Notes under the pieces: model-generated
Database searches by the model: none
What the model was told of the DNA's origin: nothing
The model's input: the letters and a program-made list of their open reading frames with translations, nothing else
Origin: Bacteroidaceae bacterium
GTDB taxonomy: Bacteria > Bacteroidota > Bacteroidia > Bacteroidales > Bacteroidaceae
Reading direction: 5' to 3'
DNA: 64,000 nucleotides
Assembly (NCBI GenBank): GCA_017960985.1
Contig: JAGCYD010000080.1
Coordinates: 62,001-126,000, forward strand
Shown here: positions 1 through 9,103 of the stretch, in pieces
Layout: each line of letters begins with the position of its first letter
Numbering within the stretch: position 1 is the stretch's first letter
Position numbers and translations under genes: made by a program

Positions 1-1204
1 TCGAACTTGACTCGTTGTCAATGGTCTGGTTCGTATAGTAACGACAGTCGTAACGATGGTCAAACACCTTACTCTGGCTGTTACTTGCATTCGTGGCTGT
101 TGCTCCTGGGTCGGTTACAACCTCCTCGTAACTGCACAGGAAACCTTTTCCAGCATTACCTTTGGTTGTATAATGGTTACCATACAAAGCACCGACTGCC
201 GTGTTCTGCACATAACGATTGTCGGAACCATCATAGGTAAAGGCCAGTTCGAAAATACTCTCGAAACTGTTACCATAAGAACCGAAAATCTGATTATAGT
301 CGTTGCCGAAATAGTTACCGCTATAGCAGGGATACAAGGGATAGCCTTCGCCTTCGTCTTCATCCCACTTGAATAACATTACATTTCCGCTAGTTGTACT
401 TGTCGAAGTGCTATACTTCTCTTTGTACTCATCCATCTTGGCATCGATGACACGCTGTGCATAAGTCACGCACTTGTCATACTGTCCATCCCAGAGACAG
501 AGGTCTGCCAGCAGCGAATAGATGGCATTCTGTGTGGCACGGTTGCAGGAACTGTTAAACTCAGCTTCCTTGTCCTTCGGGAAGAACTTCAAGGCATCCC
601 CAACGCACGACTCCAAATCGGCTATCAGCGCACGGACAATCTCATCACCGTCCGTCACTCCGATGGGCTTTGCGTCAGCATCACTCTGGATGGCATAGGT
701 GTAATATGGTACATCCTTAAATGCGCGTACTAGATAGAAGTAGCACAAATCGCGGATGAAAGCCATCTCAGCCTGAGTAGCCTTCACATCGGATTCTGTA
801 TAGACAGGGTCTTTCTGACTTACTTCCGGTGCACGCTCGATAATCGTATTACACTGGTTGATGACCGAATAGAAACACAACCAACTTGAGTAAGAGTTTG
901 TCGATTGCAGATACTCCCTCAAGGTACGGTAGATATCGGTCTGGGCGGCACAATCTACACCCTCTCCAATATTATCACTACGGGTTTCGCCCCACATGAT
1001 GCAACGGCGGATGAAAGCGACCTGCTGCATTTTCACATAGGTGCCTATTACCATCTGGTCGATATCCGTCTTCTCGTTCCAGAAGTTGTCCTCGGAAACG
1101 AAAGTCTTGGGCTCAATCTCAAGGAAATCGGCACAACCCGTCAAAGTAAGGATAGCAACTGCTACCAATAAGAATGATTTTATCTTATAGTTTTTCATAT
1201 TCAT
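1..1204 (-). CDS. SusD-like (RagB/SusD) surface lipoprotein, 3' end outside window
   Basis: Partial gene: the reading frame is open from the start at 1204 to the window edge, so about 400 N-terminal residues are present. SusD proteins are surface lipoproteins that bind glycans and act as a lid on the SusC receptor. The N-terminus has a lipoprotein signal peptide with lipobox LTGC (Cys24), followed by the SusD-like stretch DFLEIEP and later VSEDNFWNEKTDIDQMV and GTY. ATG 1204 follows a purine-rich GGAAAGGAG; ATG 1198 is an alternative two codons in. The start lies 12 bases after the stop of the SusC-like gene at 1217, so the two are surely co-transcribed. The substrate cannot be read from the sequence. 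Family call is firm; the true C-terminus is not visible. Confidence 0.9.
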   Translation of the reverse strand, partial: MNMKNYKIKSFLLVAVAILTLTGCADFLEIEPKTFVSEDNFWNEKTDIDQMVIGTYVKMQQVAFIRRCIMWGETRSDNIGEGVDCAAQTDIYRTLREYLQSTNSYSSWLCFYSVINQCNTIIERAPEVSQKDPVYTESDVKATQAEMAFIRDLCYFYLVRAFKDVPYYTYAIQSDADAKPIGVTDGDEIVRALIADLESCVGDALKFFPKDKEAEFNSSCNRATQNAIYSLLADLCLWDGQYDKCVTYAQRVIDAKMDEYKEKYSTSTSTTSGNVMLFKWDEDEGEGYPLYPCYSGNYFGNDYNQIFGSYGNSFESIFELAFTYDGSDNRYVQNTAVGALYGNHYTTKGNAGKGFLCSYEEVVTDPGATATNASNSQSKVFDHRYDCRYYTNQTIDNESSS

Positions 1205-1216
1205 GCTCTCCTTTCC

Positions 1217-4200
1217 TTAGAATTCGACATTCAAACCAAATGTGTACGAACGGGCATGAGCCGGTGTACTGGCATCGTCAATAGAAATACTATAGCCACC
1301 ATAGCCGACCTCGGGGTCAACACCCGAATACTTGGTCAGGCAGAACAGGTTTCGTACGCTGGCATACAGTTTCAACTGACTCATGTGCCACTTCTTTATC
1401 AACTTGGAATCGAAAGAATAACTCAACTGCAAGTAGTTCAGACGCAGGAATGAGGCATCCTCGATGAAACGGTCGCTGACCAGCGTGTTGAAGTTAGTCG
1501 TATAGAAGCTGCTGAGCGCACGGGGTATGTAACTGCCGATACCGCCATCACCCTCCTTACGCCAGCGATAGTTCACGGCCTCGCTCTGGTTGTTGGTCGA
1601 TTCCATATTCTCGACGCTCAGACGCGCGCGGTTGAACACATCGTAGTCATAACGATAGTTGAACTGCGTTGAAAGTCTCCAGTGACCATAGTTCAGGGTG
1701 AATCCGAAACCACCGGTCAACTTTGGCAGAGAACTACCCAGATAAACGATATCGAGTTCGTTAATCTGACCGTCGTGGTTGATATCCTGATACATGGCGT
1801 CACCACCGTTAAACTTACCCAGACTTGTGCCCTCGCTGTAGCAGAAGAGCATCTGGATGGGCTTGCCCTTCTCGTCGAGTACCAACTGACCCTTGCTGTT
1901 CAAGGCTACAGGATAGGTGTGGCCGGCATCAATCAATGCCTGCAATACATCGGCACCCTGATACTTCACGATGTTCTGGGCGGTGCTAAAGTTGTACTGA
2001 TAAGTACCCAAGCAACGGAAACCATAGATGGCACCGAAAGGATTATCTATCTGTACACGCTGCAATACGGAGTTGTTCTTACGCGCAAAGTCCGTATTCA
2101 GACCTTCCAGCGTGATGGGGTCCATCTTGGTGATGGTGTTGTGGTTGTTGGCAAAGTTCACATAGAAGTCGAGAGAGAACTTACCTTTCTTCAACAGATT
2201 GTTACCATCGATGTTGAACTCCCAACCTTGGTTCTTCATGCTGCCGACATTCTTAACATCAACCGAGCCATAACCCGTACTGTGAGGAATACCGCCAGCC
2301 ATCATCATCTCAGTAGTCAAACGGGAATATACATCCAGACGGAACTTTATCCTATCCTGGAAGAATCCCATATTGAAGCCGACATTCCAAGAAGTCAGAT
2401 GCTCGGGACCCATTTCCGTCAGTTTCAGGCCGCTGGAACTCATAGAAACGGTACCCAGATAGGCTGAACCTGTAGAATACTTGTTCATATAGAGATAATC
2501 CGAACGCGGCTGATTACCTACGCGTCCCCAGCCAGCGCTGACAGACAACATACTCATCTTAGCCTTTTCACGAGCCCAGTTCATGAACTTCTCGTCGATG
2601 ATGTTCCAACGACCACCCACAGACATATTGGCCAGCCAGCGCTTGTCTGGACCAAAACGGGTCGTACCGTCCATACGGAGGGTACCGTCGATAGAATATT
2701 TACTCTTATAGGAATAGTGACCTGTGTACATGTACATCACCGACTTTCCTTCACCATAGCCCGAAGACATACCACTAATCAAACCTCCGGCCGAGGGCGA
2801 AGAAACGCCACTGGGCAAACGATAGGCACTTGTACTCTGGTGACTGTTGTTACCGCTGTACAACTCGAAACGACCCAACATGGTCAGGTAGTTGTCGCTG
2901 TTCTTGAAGTGCGGCTGATAGGTCAAGGTATGACGCGTAGTGAACGACAGGCTCTTGGCGCTGTAAGAAGTTGAACTATGCGTGTCAATATAGTTGGCCG
3001 TACTCAATTCACGGGGAGAGTCCGTATCGTGATAGTCGTTGGATACATTGATGAACACCATACCATTGTAACGCAACTGATGGTGGTCTTCGTCCAAGCC
3101 CAGCAACTTATACTCCAACTCCAGTTTCGGGGTCAGGTTGTAGTTACGCTGGCTATCCTTAATCAAGTTGGCAGCAGCCAAGGGATTGGACAATCCGCGC
3201 TGTCCGTCCAACTTATCGTTGTTGGTGCTGGCATATGCTCCCTTCTGCAACATATAATAATAGTCGCTCGACTGCACGCCATTGGTATATTCGTAATACG
3301 GAGAAAGGTTCGGCATCTTCACCAAGGCTACACCCCACGCATCGCCAGAAGGCACATTTCGGTCGGTGTAGGTCAGGGCAAAATCGGACGCAATCTTAAT
3401 ACGGTCGCTGACATAGTAGTCGAGGGCCATACGGGTAGAGAAACGATCCCACTTCTGCTTGATAATGTTACCCACATGGTGGTCGTAACCGCCATTGACA
3501 CGGAAGAGGGTCTTCTCGTCACCACCGCGAACACTGATGTAGTGGTTCTGCAAGGTACCCACCTGAGAAACCAGTTTCATCCAGTCGGTGTTGTTGTCGT
3601 ACATATAAGCCTCGGGGAATCCGCTATAGTCGTAGTTCAACTCGGGGAGGTTACCATCGGTATCGGAAAGGCGAGGATTGAAATAAGCCTCCTTCAGCAT
3701 CATGGTGTACTGGTCACCATTCAGGCGCTTGATACCATGATTTCTTTCGTTGATGGTAAGTTTACCAGAATAGGAAACGCGTGCGGGGCCACGGGTACCA
3801 CGCTTGGTGGTAATCTCGATAACACCATTGGCACCGTCCTTACCCCAGATGGCCGTTGCAGAGGCATCCTTCAACACTTGAATACTCAAAATATCCTCGG
3901 TATTTACCTTCAGCAACTCGGCGAAACCTTCATCGGTAGCCGTCGCAGGGTCAAAGCCGTCCAAATCGAGGTCGGTCTGGATATCACCATTGACAACAAT
4001 CAGAGGTTCGTTACTGGTGAGGGTTGAAATAGAGGTAACACCACGCAGACGCATCTGTGAACCAGAACCGACATTACCAGAACCGGAGATAATATCCAAA
4101 CCTGCGATACGACCCTGCAAGGCCTCATCGACAGAGGTAATACCCAGTCCCTCGAATTCCTTGGCATCCAAGCCCTGAGCCGAGTAACTAACCTCTCGTT

Positions 4201-4576
4201 CGGGGATGGCCAGACCGCTGGTCTTCTGCATCTTCTTGGCCGTAACCACGGCTTCCTTCATGACCTTCACATCGGCTCCCATGGTAATCTTATAAACCTG
4301 CTTCGTGATGGGCGAGATGGTCTGCTGCTTCATACCGACGCAGGAGAAGACGAGTTTGTTCTTCTTACCATCCTTGAGGACCATCGTGAAGTTACCATTA
4401 CCATCCGTGACCGTACTGCTTACGACACGATTAGAGGGGTCGATTTCCTTCACGGCTACGCCAGGGAGTTCACCAAACTCATCGGAAACGCTACCACTGA
4501 CGCGCGCTATCTGTGCTCTGACAAGCGAAGATGTCAGACACATGATAATTATTAAGGTATATTTTAGTGTTTTCAT
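1217..4576 (-). CDS. SusC-like TonB-dependent outer-membrane receptor
   Basis: 1119 residues, normal for SusC/RagA receptors, which import oligosaccharides or peptides across the outer membrane using TonB energy. A signal peptide (residues 1-21, ending VRAQ) precedes a carboxypeptidase-regulatory-like domain (about 25-105, with TVTDGNGNFTM and FSCVGMKQQTI). The plug (about 125-255) carries the hallmarks QGRIAGLDI, MRLRGVTSI, EPLIVVNG, ILKD-like VLKDASATAIWG and NGVIEITTKRG. The rest is a TonB-dependent barrel ending in the aromatic GLNVEF. It overlaps the upstream FAS1 lipoprotein gene by 4 bases (4573-4576) and is followed closely by the SusD-like gene. The ligand is unknown; no glycoside hydrolase lies beside this operon within the window. 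Confidence 0.96.
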   Translation of the reverse strand: MKTLKYTLIIIMCLTSSLVRAQIARVSGSVSDEFGELPGVAVKEIDPSNRVVSSTVTDGNGNFTMVLKDGKKNKLVFSCVGMKQQTISPITKQVYKITMGADVKVMKEAVVTAKKMQKTSGLAIPEREVSYSAQGLDAKEFEGLGITSVDEALQGRIAGLDIISGSGNVGSGSQMRLRGVTSISTLTSNEPLIVVNGDIQTDLDLDGFDPATATDEGFAELLKVNTEDILSIQVLKDASATAIWGKDGANGVIEITTKRGTRGPARVSYSGKLTINERNHGIKRLNGDQYTMMLKEAYFNPRLSDTDGNLPELNYDYSGFPEAYMYDNNTDWMKLVSQVGTLQNHYISVRGGDEKTLFRVNGGYDHHVGNIIKQKWDRFSTRMALDYYVSDRIKIASDFALTYTDRNVPSGDAWGVALVKMPNLSPYYEYTNGVQSSDYYYMLQKGAYASTNNDKLDGQRGLSNPLAAANLIKDSQRNYNLTPKLELEYKLLGLDEDHHQLRYNGMVFINVSNDYHDTDSPRELSTANYIDTHSSTSYSAKSLSFTTRHTLTYQPHFKNSDNYLTMLGRFELYSGNNSHQSTSAYRLPSGVSSPSAGGLISGMSSGYGEGKSVMYMYTGHYSYKSKYSIDGTLRMDGTTRFGPDKRWLANMSVGGRWNIIDEKFMNWAREKAKMSMLSVSAGWGRVGNQPRSDYLYMNKYSTGSAYLGTVSMSSSGLKLTEMGPEHLTSWNVGFNMGFFQDRIKFRLDVYSRLTTEMMMAGGIPHSTGYGSVDVKNVGSMKNQGWEFNIDGNNLLKKGKFSLDFYVNFANNHNTITKMDPITLEGLNTDFARKNNSVLQRVQIDNPFGAIYGFRCLGTYQYNFSTAQNIVKYQGADVLQALIDAGHTYPVALNSKGQLVLDEKGKPIQMLFCYSEGTSLGKFNGGDAMYQDINHDGQINELDIVYLGSSLPKLTGGFGFTLNYGHWRLSTQFNYRYDYDVFNRARLSVENMESTNNQSEAVNYRWRKEGDGGIGSYIPRALSSFYTTNFNTLVSDRFIEDASFLRLNYLQLSYSFDSKLIKKWHMSQLKLYASVRNLFCLTKYSGVDPEVGYGGYSISIDDASTPAHARSYTFGLNVEF

Positions 4577-7458
4577 CTTTTACGCTTGATTGATTTGAAA
4601 CTTGGAGCGCCCGATGCCACTGGATATTTTGCCATTACGATTTGTACCTCGTCGTAGATTTCGGGGTCGTAATAGCATTTCTCAGAATACTCCAAAGGAG
4701 TGTCTATCTGGTGGATTACGGCAAACGAAGATGAATAAATCTGCGAACTCTTCGACAAATCCTCACCATCGAAGTAGTACTGGCGCGTAAGGATATTACA
4801 GTTGGCGGGGTCAACAGCGTGCGACTGATTCATTTCGTCCGTCACCGTCAATTCATCGCTACCCTTCGTGTAGTCAACTGTAATCTTGAAGAAGCGGCTG
4901 GTCTTGGGATTAAGACAAGCACTTTCGAAGGCTGCGCCATTGTATCTCTTACCATACATATAAACAGAATTGTCCTGGATATGATACTTCACGAAGTTGT
5001 TGAGCAGTTCCACCATCTGGGCTTTCTGCTCCTTCATGAATATCGTATCGGCCTTGATTTCCTCCATCAATTCCGTATTTCCTGCGGTCTTGGCGTCATC
5101 ATACTTGCTACGGGCAGCCTTGATGGCACCAGACAAGGCATCGATGAGTTCCTGAGTCGGCAGTTTATGTTCAGCCACCAAAGCATCGACAGACTCGTTG
5201 GTCGGCACATAGATGGTATAATGATAGTTGTTTAGGTTGGTCAGACAGTAGTCCATCGTGGCATGCTTGGAATACGCATCCTTGTTGAGGAAGTTCACAT
5301 TCTTCAGCATGTTGGCAAAAGAAGCGAAGTTGGCGTTTTCCGTGATGGCTGCATAAGGACTGGTGAAAGTACTCATCAACGGTTCTTCGTCGATGATGTA
5401 ACTCTTACCATTACCACCCTTGCTCTTGTCGTACTCCTGAGTTACGGGAATGTAGTAACCACGCTCGTACTGGAACGAACCTGCTACACCAGTTACCTGA
5501 TCGCCTTCCCAGCGCAGAATAACGGGGCCACCGTTCTTTGCCTGATAGAAACGCTGTTGCGGATCGAGTTGACCTTCTTCGGGGTCGATGACACAAAGCG
5601 AACTGTTGAGAATATCCTTGAAGTGGTTGAACACATCACCTGAAGAACCAGTAGAGGTACTCAGGCTGATATCAGAAATAGCACCGATGGTACCGCGTCC
5701 ATTCGCGTCGAGTGTGGTCCAATCCACGAGATAAGGAACAGCATTGATATATCCACCAGTATTTACGGTAAACTTGTAAGCCAATGCCGTCGAATTACCC
5801 TTGGTGTCCGTACGCTTGTACGAAACGGGGTCGAAGTAATACTGTAGGGCATTGTCCGTGGGGATGAAGAAAGCATACTGGTTACCCATGTTATTGAGGT
5901 AAGCATAGAAACCTTCACCACCGGCCACCTTGTTATCGTTGGTCACTACAGTATAAGTAAGGAAGAGGTCCTCGTCGGCACGGATGATACAAGGATAGAA
6001 TACACTCACATAGGCAGGAGCGACATAAACCTTGTTAGTTTTGTAAACCACACCGTTGCAGGCCCAAAGTACCTCGTCGATATCCGACTTCTGCACGCCC
6101 ATAGGCTCACTAGCCGAGTTGTTGATGCTGGCAAAGTTGCTGGGGATGGCAGACTTCAAACTGGTAAGCATGACATTTTCCAGCAAAGGCAGCACCACAG
6201 CATCGGGGGCATTGTCCCAGGCCGTCTCGCCTGGTCCAGCGTCAGCATAACGCTGCTGCAAGTCGGCACCGTCGGTCAGCAGATATTCACGCATAGCCCT
6301 GTCGGTTGGCACCAACATGGCAGCAGCATCCTGCTGATAGGTAATGGCACCTCCAGCACTATACAACGAATAGCGATTCCATCCTGGATCGTACGGCAAC
6401 TGGTCTTGCACCACCGTTCCATCGTCCATTTGGGTGAACTTATGTCCCTGATGAACATTGAAATAGCGTTTCACGAAGACACTATCATCCTCCGTTGCGC
6501 CCTTATCCTTATATTGACGCTGGTATTCGGCAGACTGCGTTGCATCGTAGTGCGGATAACTGAAGCGGTCAAGCAAGCGACTGAAGATGGAGAATGTCGG
6601 TGTTCCGTCAGGCTCCTTTGTGTTGGCGATTACATTGGCCATATTGTCCATGGGTAATGCCACACCTTCCAACTGATGGATATAACCGTTCTGACAAATA
6701 ATATCCTTCTCGGTAATCACCTTACCATTGATGAAAGCATCAGCGTTGCTGGTGATACCACCATTAGTCAAGAATTTCACATCTTCACTGGTGATATTGT
6801 TGTTCTGCATGAACTTGGGCATGAAGTGTATCATCGTTGCCACACCATCATCTTGCAGAATCAATGCATTCTCCCTGCCCGCATGACGCAGACGGCTCCA
6901 ATAGTCAATCTGTTTCCCAGTCTTAGCATCCACACGAGCGGGATTGATTGGAGGGAAATCTTCCTTCTTGACGACTGGCACGGAGTCCATGATATTAACC
7001 GAATTGCTGCGGCGCATGCAGGCTCCTTCCTGAGGGTCTTCCGTAGCACTGGAACTGGGCAGGTTGCCGAGCAACTCCACCAGATAGGCACTATTAATCA
7101 TGTTTGCTTTGAAGAGCAACTTCTTCTGTGCTTCGGTCATCTCTTCAATACTGGTAACGCCCCAGGGATTGTTCGCATAGAACTGTGCCCAGGCTTCGTC
7201 GTCAGCAACAAACATGGTCTTACTACCCGTCTTCCTCAGTACCGAAGCATAGTCTTCGTCTTGAGCATTGATTAGTTTCAATGTCTCCTTGAAGTTACCC
7301 CGAGATTCCAGCTCATCGTAGATACTTTCTCCCAGCCATGACGGCATCCCAGTAAGCAAATCGTCACTACAGGAAGTGACGACACCGAGTGTGAGAAAGG
7401 CAGTACAGGCTGGAAGTACCCAACGGGTAATTCTTCGCTTTAGAATACTGTTTTTCAT
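4573..7458 (-). CDS. Multi-domain fasciclin (FAS1) surface lipoprotein
   Basis: 961 residues with a lipoprotein signal peptide and lipobox VTSC (Cys30). Repeated FAS1 features suggest about four domains: around 45-280 (MFVADDEAWAQFY, ending GYIHQLEGVALP), 300-500 (AAMLVPTDRAMREYL, CNGVVYKTNKVY), 510-690 (YAFFIPTDNALQYYF) and 700-940 (YTIYVPTNESVDALV). FAS1 is a small adhesive or ligand-binding fold found in many Bacteroidetes surface lipoproteins; no enzymatic motif is seen. It is the first gene of the operon, with its own consensus promoter at 7527-7557, and overlaps the SusC-like gene by 4 bases. It probably works with the SusC/SusD pair as an accessory surface binding protein. That role is inferred from the operon; the domain call is well supported. 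Confidence 0.85.
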   Translation of the reverse strand: MKNSILKRRITRWVLPACTAFLTLGVVTSCSDDLLTGMPSWLGESIYDELESRGNFKETLKLINAQDEDYASVLRKTGSKTMFVADDEAWAQFYANNPWGVTSIEEMTEAQKKLLFKANMINSAYLVELLGNLPSSSATEDPQEGACMRRSNSVNIMDSVPVVKKEDFPPINPARVDAKTGKQIDYWSRLRHAGRENALILQDDGVATMIHFMPKFMQNNNITSEDVKFLTNGGITSNADAFINGKVITEKDIICQNGYIHQLEGVALPMDNMANVIANTKEPDGTPTFSIFSRLLDRFSYPHYDATQSAEYQRQYKDKGATEDDSVFVKRYFNVHQGHKFTQMDDGTVVQDQLPYDPGWNRYSLYSAGGAITYQQDAAAMLVPTDRAMREYLLTDGADLQQRYADAGPGETAWDNAPDAVVLPLLENVMLTSLKSAIPSNFASINNSASEPMGVQKSDIDEVLWACNGVVYKTNKVYVAPAYVSVFYPCIIRADEDLFLTYTVVTNDNKVAGGEGFYAYLNNMGNQYAFFIPTDNALQYYFDPVSYKRTDTKGNSTALAYKFTVNTGGYINAVPYLVDWTTLDANGRGTIGAISDISLSTSTGSSGDVFNHFKDILNSSLCVIDPEEGQLDPQQRFYQAKNGGPVILRWEGDQVTGVAGSFQYERGYYIPVTQEYDKSKGGNGKSYIIDEEPLMSTFTSPYAAITENANFASFANMLKNVNFLNKDAYSKHATMDYCLTNLNNYHYTIYVPTNESVDALVAEHKLPTQELIDALSGAIKAARSKYDDAKTAGNTELMEEIKADTIFMKEQKAQMVELLNNFVKYHIQDNSVYMYGKRYNGAAFESACLNPKTSRFFKITVDYTKGSDELTVTDEMNQSHAVDPANCNILTRQYYFDGEDLSKSSQIYSSSFAVIHQIDTPLEYSEKCYYDPEIYDEVQIVMAKYPVASGAPSFKSIKRKR

Positions 7459-7526
7459 GTTTATAACTGGTTAGTATTATTGTTTGTTCATGTTATTCAT
7501 CGGGCATAGAATGCCCAAAGAGTGTT

Positions 7527-7557
7527 CAAATTTAAGGCTTTTTCACGGAACAGCAAA
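7527..7557 (-). promoter_or_regulatory. Promoter of the FAS1-SusC-SusD operon
   Basis: On the minus strand a -33 element TTTG (7554-7557) is separated by 19 bases from a -7 element TAAATTTG (7527-7534), matching the Bacteroidetes consensus. Transcription should start near 7520, giving a 5' leader of about 60 bases. A small perfect hairpin (GGGCAT-AGA-ATGCCC, 7502-7516) lies near the predicted start of the transcript. Confidence 0.6.
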
Positions 7558-7718
7558 ACAAACGACACATTTTTTATATAAAAAGGCTAAAATCACAGTT
7601 ACCACCTCCCCTACCCTTCTGGAGCAGACTTTTGCGAGTTATGTATAGATTCAGACATTTCGAAAAAGCATACGAAACTGTGAATTTTCTTGACATAACA
7701 CATAATAAATTCGCCTAA

Positions 7719-7938
7719 ATTGCGAGTTGAAAATCCGTCTGGCATCCGACGAGGGTCAGACCCGCCCGAGACAGTCCTCCGTCTGGCGCCAGACGGAGAC
7801 CAGACTGGCGCCAGGCAAGGGTGGGTCTGGCGCCAGACGAGAGTGAGGTTGGCACCAGACAAGAGTAAGATTAGCGCCAGACGAGAGTGAGATTAGCGCC
7901 AGACAAAAGTGAGATTGGCGCCGAACAAACCAGAGTCC
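7719..7938. repeat. 22-bp tandem array with GTCTGGCGCCAGAC palindrome (array A)
   Basis: Nine degenerate 22-bp units start at 7741, 7763, 7785, 7807, 7829, 7851, 7873, 7895 and 7917; a weaker partial unit precedes them. The GGCGCC core (or a close variant) recurs at exactly 22-base steps from 7785 to 7922. Units 3 and 5 carry the perfect 14-bp palindrome GTCTGGCGCCAGAC (7781-7794, 7825-7838); in the right-hand units the left arm has decayed to GATT while GCGCCAGAC is kept. The period is not a multiple of three, so the small minus-strand reading frames across it do not look like genes. It sits about 180 bases upstream of the Sus operon promoter and about 190 bases from the panB terminator. The rest of the 7459-8179 gap holds the Sus promoter, an AT-rich stretch, a short hairpin at 8024-8039 and the panB terminator. 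Confidence 0.9.
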
Positions 7939-8123
7939 ATTCTCCGCAACGGAGCCTTGGCCAGCACAGGACGGAAGCCACACTAGCATTAAACAATCCC
8001 CAAACTGGCTACAGATTTATGCCCATCTACGCATAGATGACAGACAAACAGACAAAAGATGAACACCAAATTCCCATATCCTTACAAAGTGACCCACCGC
8101 GCACGCCTATATATAAATAAGGT

Positions 8124-8151
8124 AAAGGCTAGCCTTCAACAGCCAGCCTTT
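8124..8151 (-). terminator. Terminator of panB
   Basis: An 11-bp hairpin with two G-U pairs: arms 8124-8134 and 8141-8151 around a 6-base loop. On the minus strand it is followed by an A/T-rich run toward 8101. It lies about 30 bases past the panB stop. Confidence 0.6.
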
Positions 8152-8179
8152 AACAAAATATGTTAAAAAAAGAAAGATT

Positions 8180-8998
8180 TTAATACTTCTCTTCCTCGTT
8201 GGGAAAATCGCCCGATTTCACATCCGTGACATACTGTCCGATGGCATCCGTCATCACCGTATGGAGGTCTGCATAACGGCGCAGGAACTTTGGAGAGAAG
8301 CCATTGTTCATACCCAACATATCGTGGATGACCAACACCTGTCCGTCGGCAGGTCCGCCACCGATACCGATAATGGGAACATTCACCTCGCGACATACGC
8401 GCTCGGTCAGGGCTGCAGGAATCTTCTCGAGCACAATCGCAAAGCAACCGGCTTCGGCCAGCAGATGGGCATCGTGCACGAGTTTCTCGGCTTCAGCCTC
8501 CTCGCGGGCACGCACAGCATAGGTGCCGAACTTATTGATACTCTGCGGTGTCAAGCCCAGATGGCCGCAAACGGGAATACCAGCAGCAAGGATTTGATGA
8601 ACGGTGGAAATAATTTCCTCGCCACCCTCCAGCTTCAGGGCATCGCAACCCGTTTCCTTCATGATACGAATGGCGTTGGCAACACCCTCTGTACAATTCA
8701 CCTGATAGGAGCCAAAGGGCATATCACACACCACCAAAGCACGCGTCGTACCGCGTACCACACTCTTGGCATGATATATCATCTGATCCACTGTGATGGG
8801 CAAGGTGGTCAGGTTTCCGGCCATCACATTACTGGCTGAGTCGCCCACCAGTATCACATCCACACCAGCCCCATCGACAATGCGGGCCATCGTGTAGTCG
8901 TATGCCGTCAGCATGGCTATTTTCTTGCCCTGCTGCTTCATTTCCATCAGGCGACTCGTCGTCACCTTGCGTGTGTCTTCTACCAAATATCCAGCCAT
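8180..8998 (-). CDS. panB: 3-methyl-2-oxobutanoate hydroxymethyltransferase
   Basis: 272 residues, the usual PanB length. The enzyme transfers a hydroxymethyl group from methylene-tetrahydrofolate to alpha-ketoisovalerate to make ketopantoate, the first committed step of pantothenate and so coenzyme A synthesis, in the cytoplasm. Recognisable family segments are [56 protein letters not shown], the catalytic-glutamate region VLEKIP, and [20 protein letters not shown]. The metal-binding aspartates of the VGDS and VCDMP motifs and the glutamate of LEKIP are all present. It is monocistronic, with its own terminator, and diverges from addA. A TAACTTTG -7 box lies upstream at 9036-9043. Confidence 0.97.
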   Translation of the reverse strand: MAGYLVEDTRKVTTSRLMEMKQQGKKIAMLTAYDYTMARIVDGAGVDVILVGDSASNVMAGNLTTLPITVDQMIYHAKSVVRGTTRALVVCDMPFGSYQVNCTEGVANAIRIMKETGCDALKLEGGEEIISTVHQILAAGIPVCGHLGLTPQSINKFGTYAVRAREEAEAEKLVHDAHLLAEAGCFAIVLEKIPAALTERVCREVNVPIIGIGGGPADGQVLVIHDMLGMNNGFSPKFLRRYADLHTVMTDAIGQYVTDVKSGDFPNEEEKY

Positions 8999-9035
8999 TG
9001 CGATTTACTATTTAACAATTTATGCGAATTGAGCA

Positions 9036-9043
9036 CAAAGTTA
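9036..9043 (-). promoter_or_regulatory. -7 element of the panB promoter
   Basis: TAACTTTG on the minus strand, placing the transcript start near 9029 and giving a leader of about 30 bases. No TTTG is found at the -33 position, which falls inside the 7-base repeats at 9050-9084. Confidence 0.45.
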
Positions 9044-9049
9044 AGAAAT

Positions 9050-9084
9050 AATTGTGAATTATGAATTGTGAATTATGAATAAAA
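9050..9084. repeat. 7-base tandem repeat between panB and addA
   Basis: Consecutive heptamers AATTGTG, AATTATG, AATTGTG, AATTATG, AATAAAA. The array lies between the divergent -7 boxes of panB and addA and occupies the expected -33 region of both. Similar heptamer runs recur across the window. Confidence 0.8.
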
Positions 9085-9088
9085 TTCA

Positions 9089-9096
9089 TACCTTTG
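9089..9096 (+). promoter_or_regulatory. -7 element of the addAB promoter
   Basis: TACCTTTG ends 7 bases before the addA ATG at 9104. The predicted transcript start therefore falls within a few bases of the start codon, suggesting a leaderless or almost leaderless mRNA. Confidence 0.5.
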
Positions 9097-9103
9097 TGGA
9101 AAC

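Noticed and set aside
1682..4027. Long plus-strand reading frames opposite the SusC-like gene
   Set aside because: They are antisense shadows of a well-supported receptor gene with no domain of their own. The same holds for long antisense frames at 17696-19513, 43677-44828 and 51424-52251.
7741..7938. CRISPR array
   Set aside because: Units are directly adjacent with no unique spacers of 30 bases or so, and no cas genes are present. The same applies to the arrays at 22155 and 40026.
7611..7989. Small minus-strand reading frames (77-83 codons) across the 22-bp array
   Set aside because: The 22-bp period shifts frame each unit, the products are Trp-, Cys- and Pro-rich without any recognised domain, and the open frames follow from the repeat's lack of stop codons.
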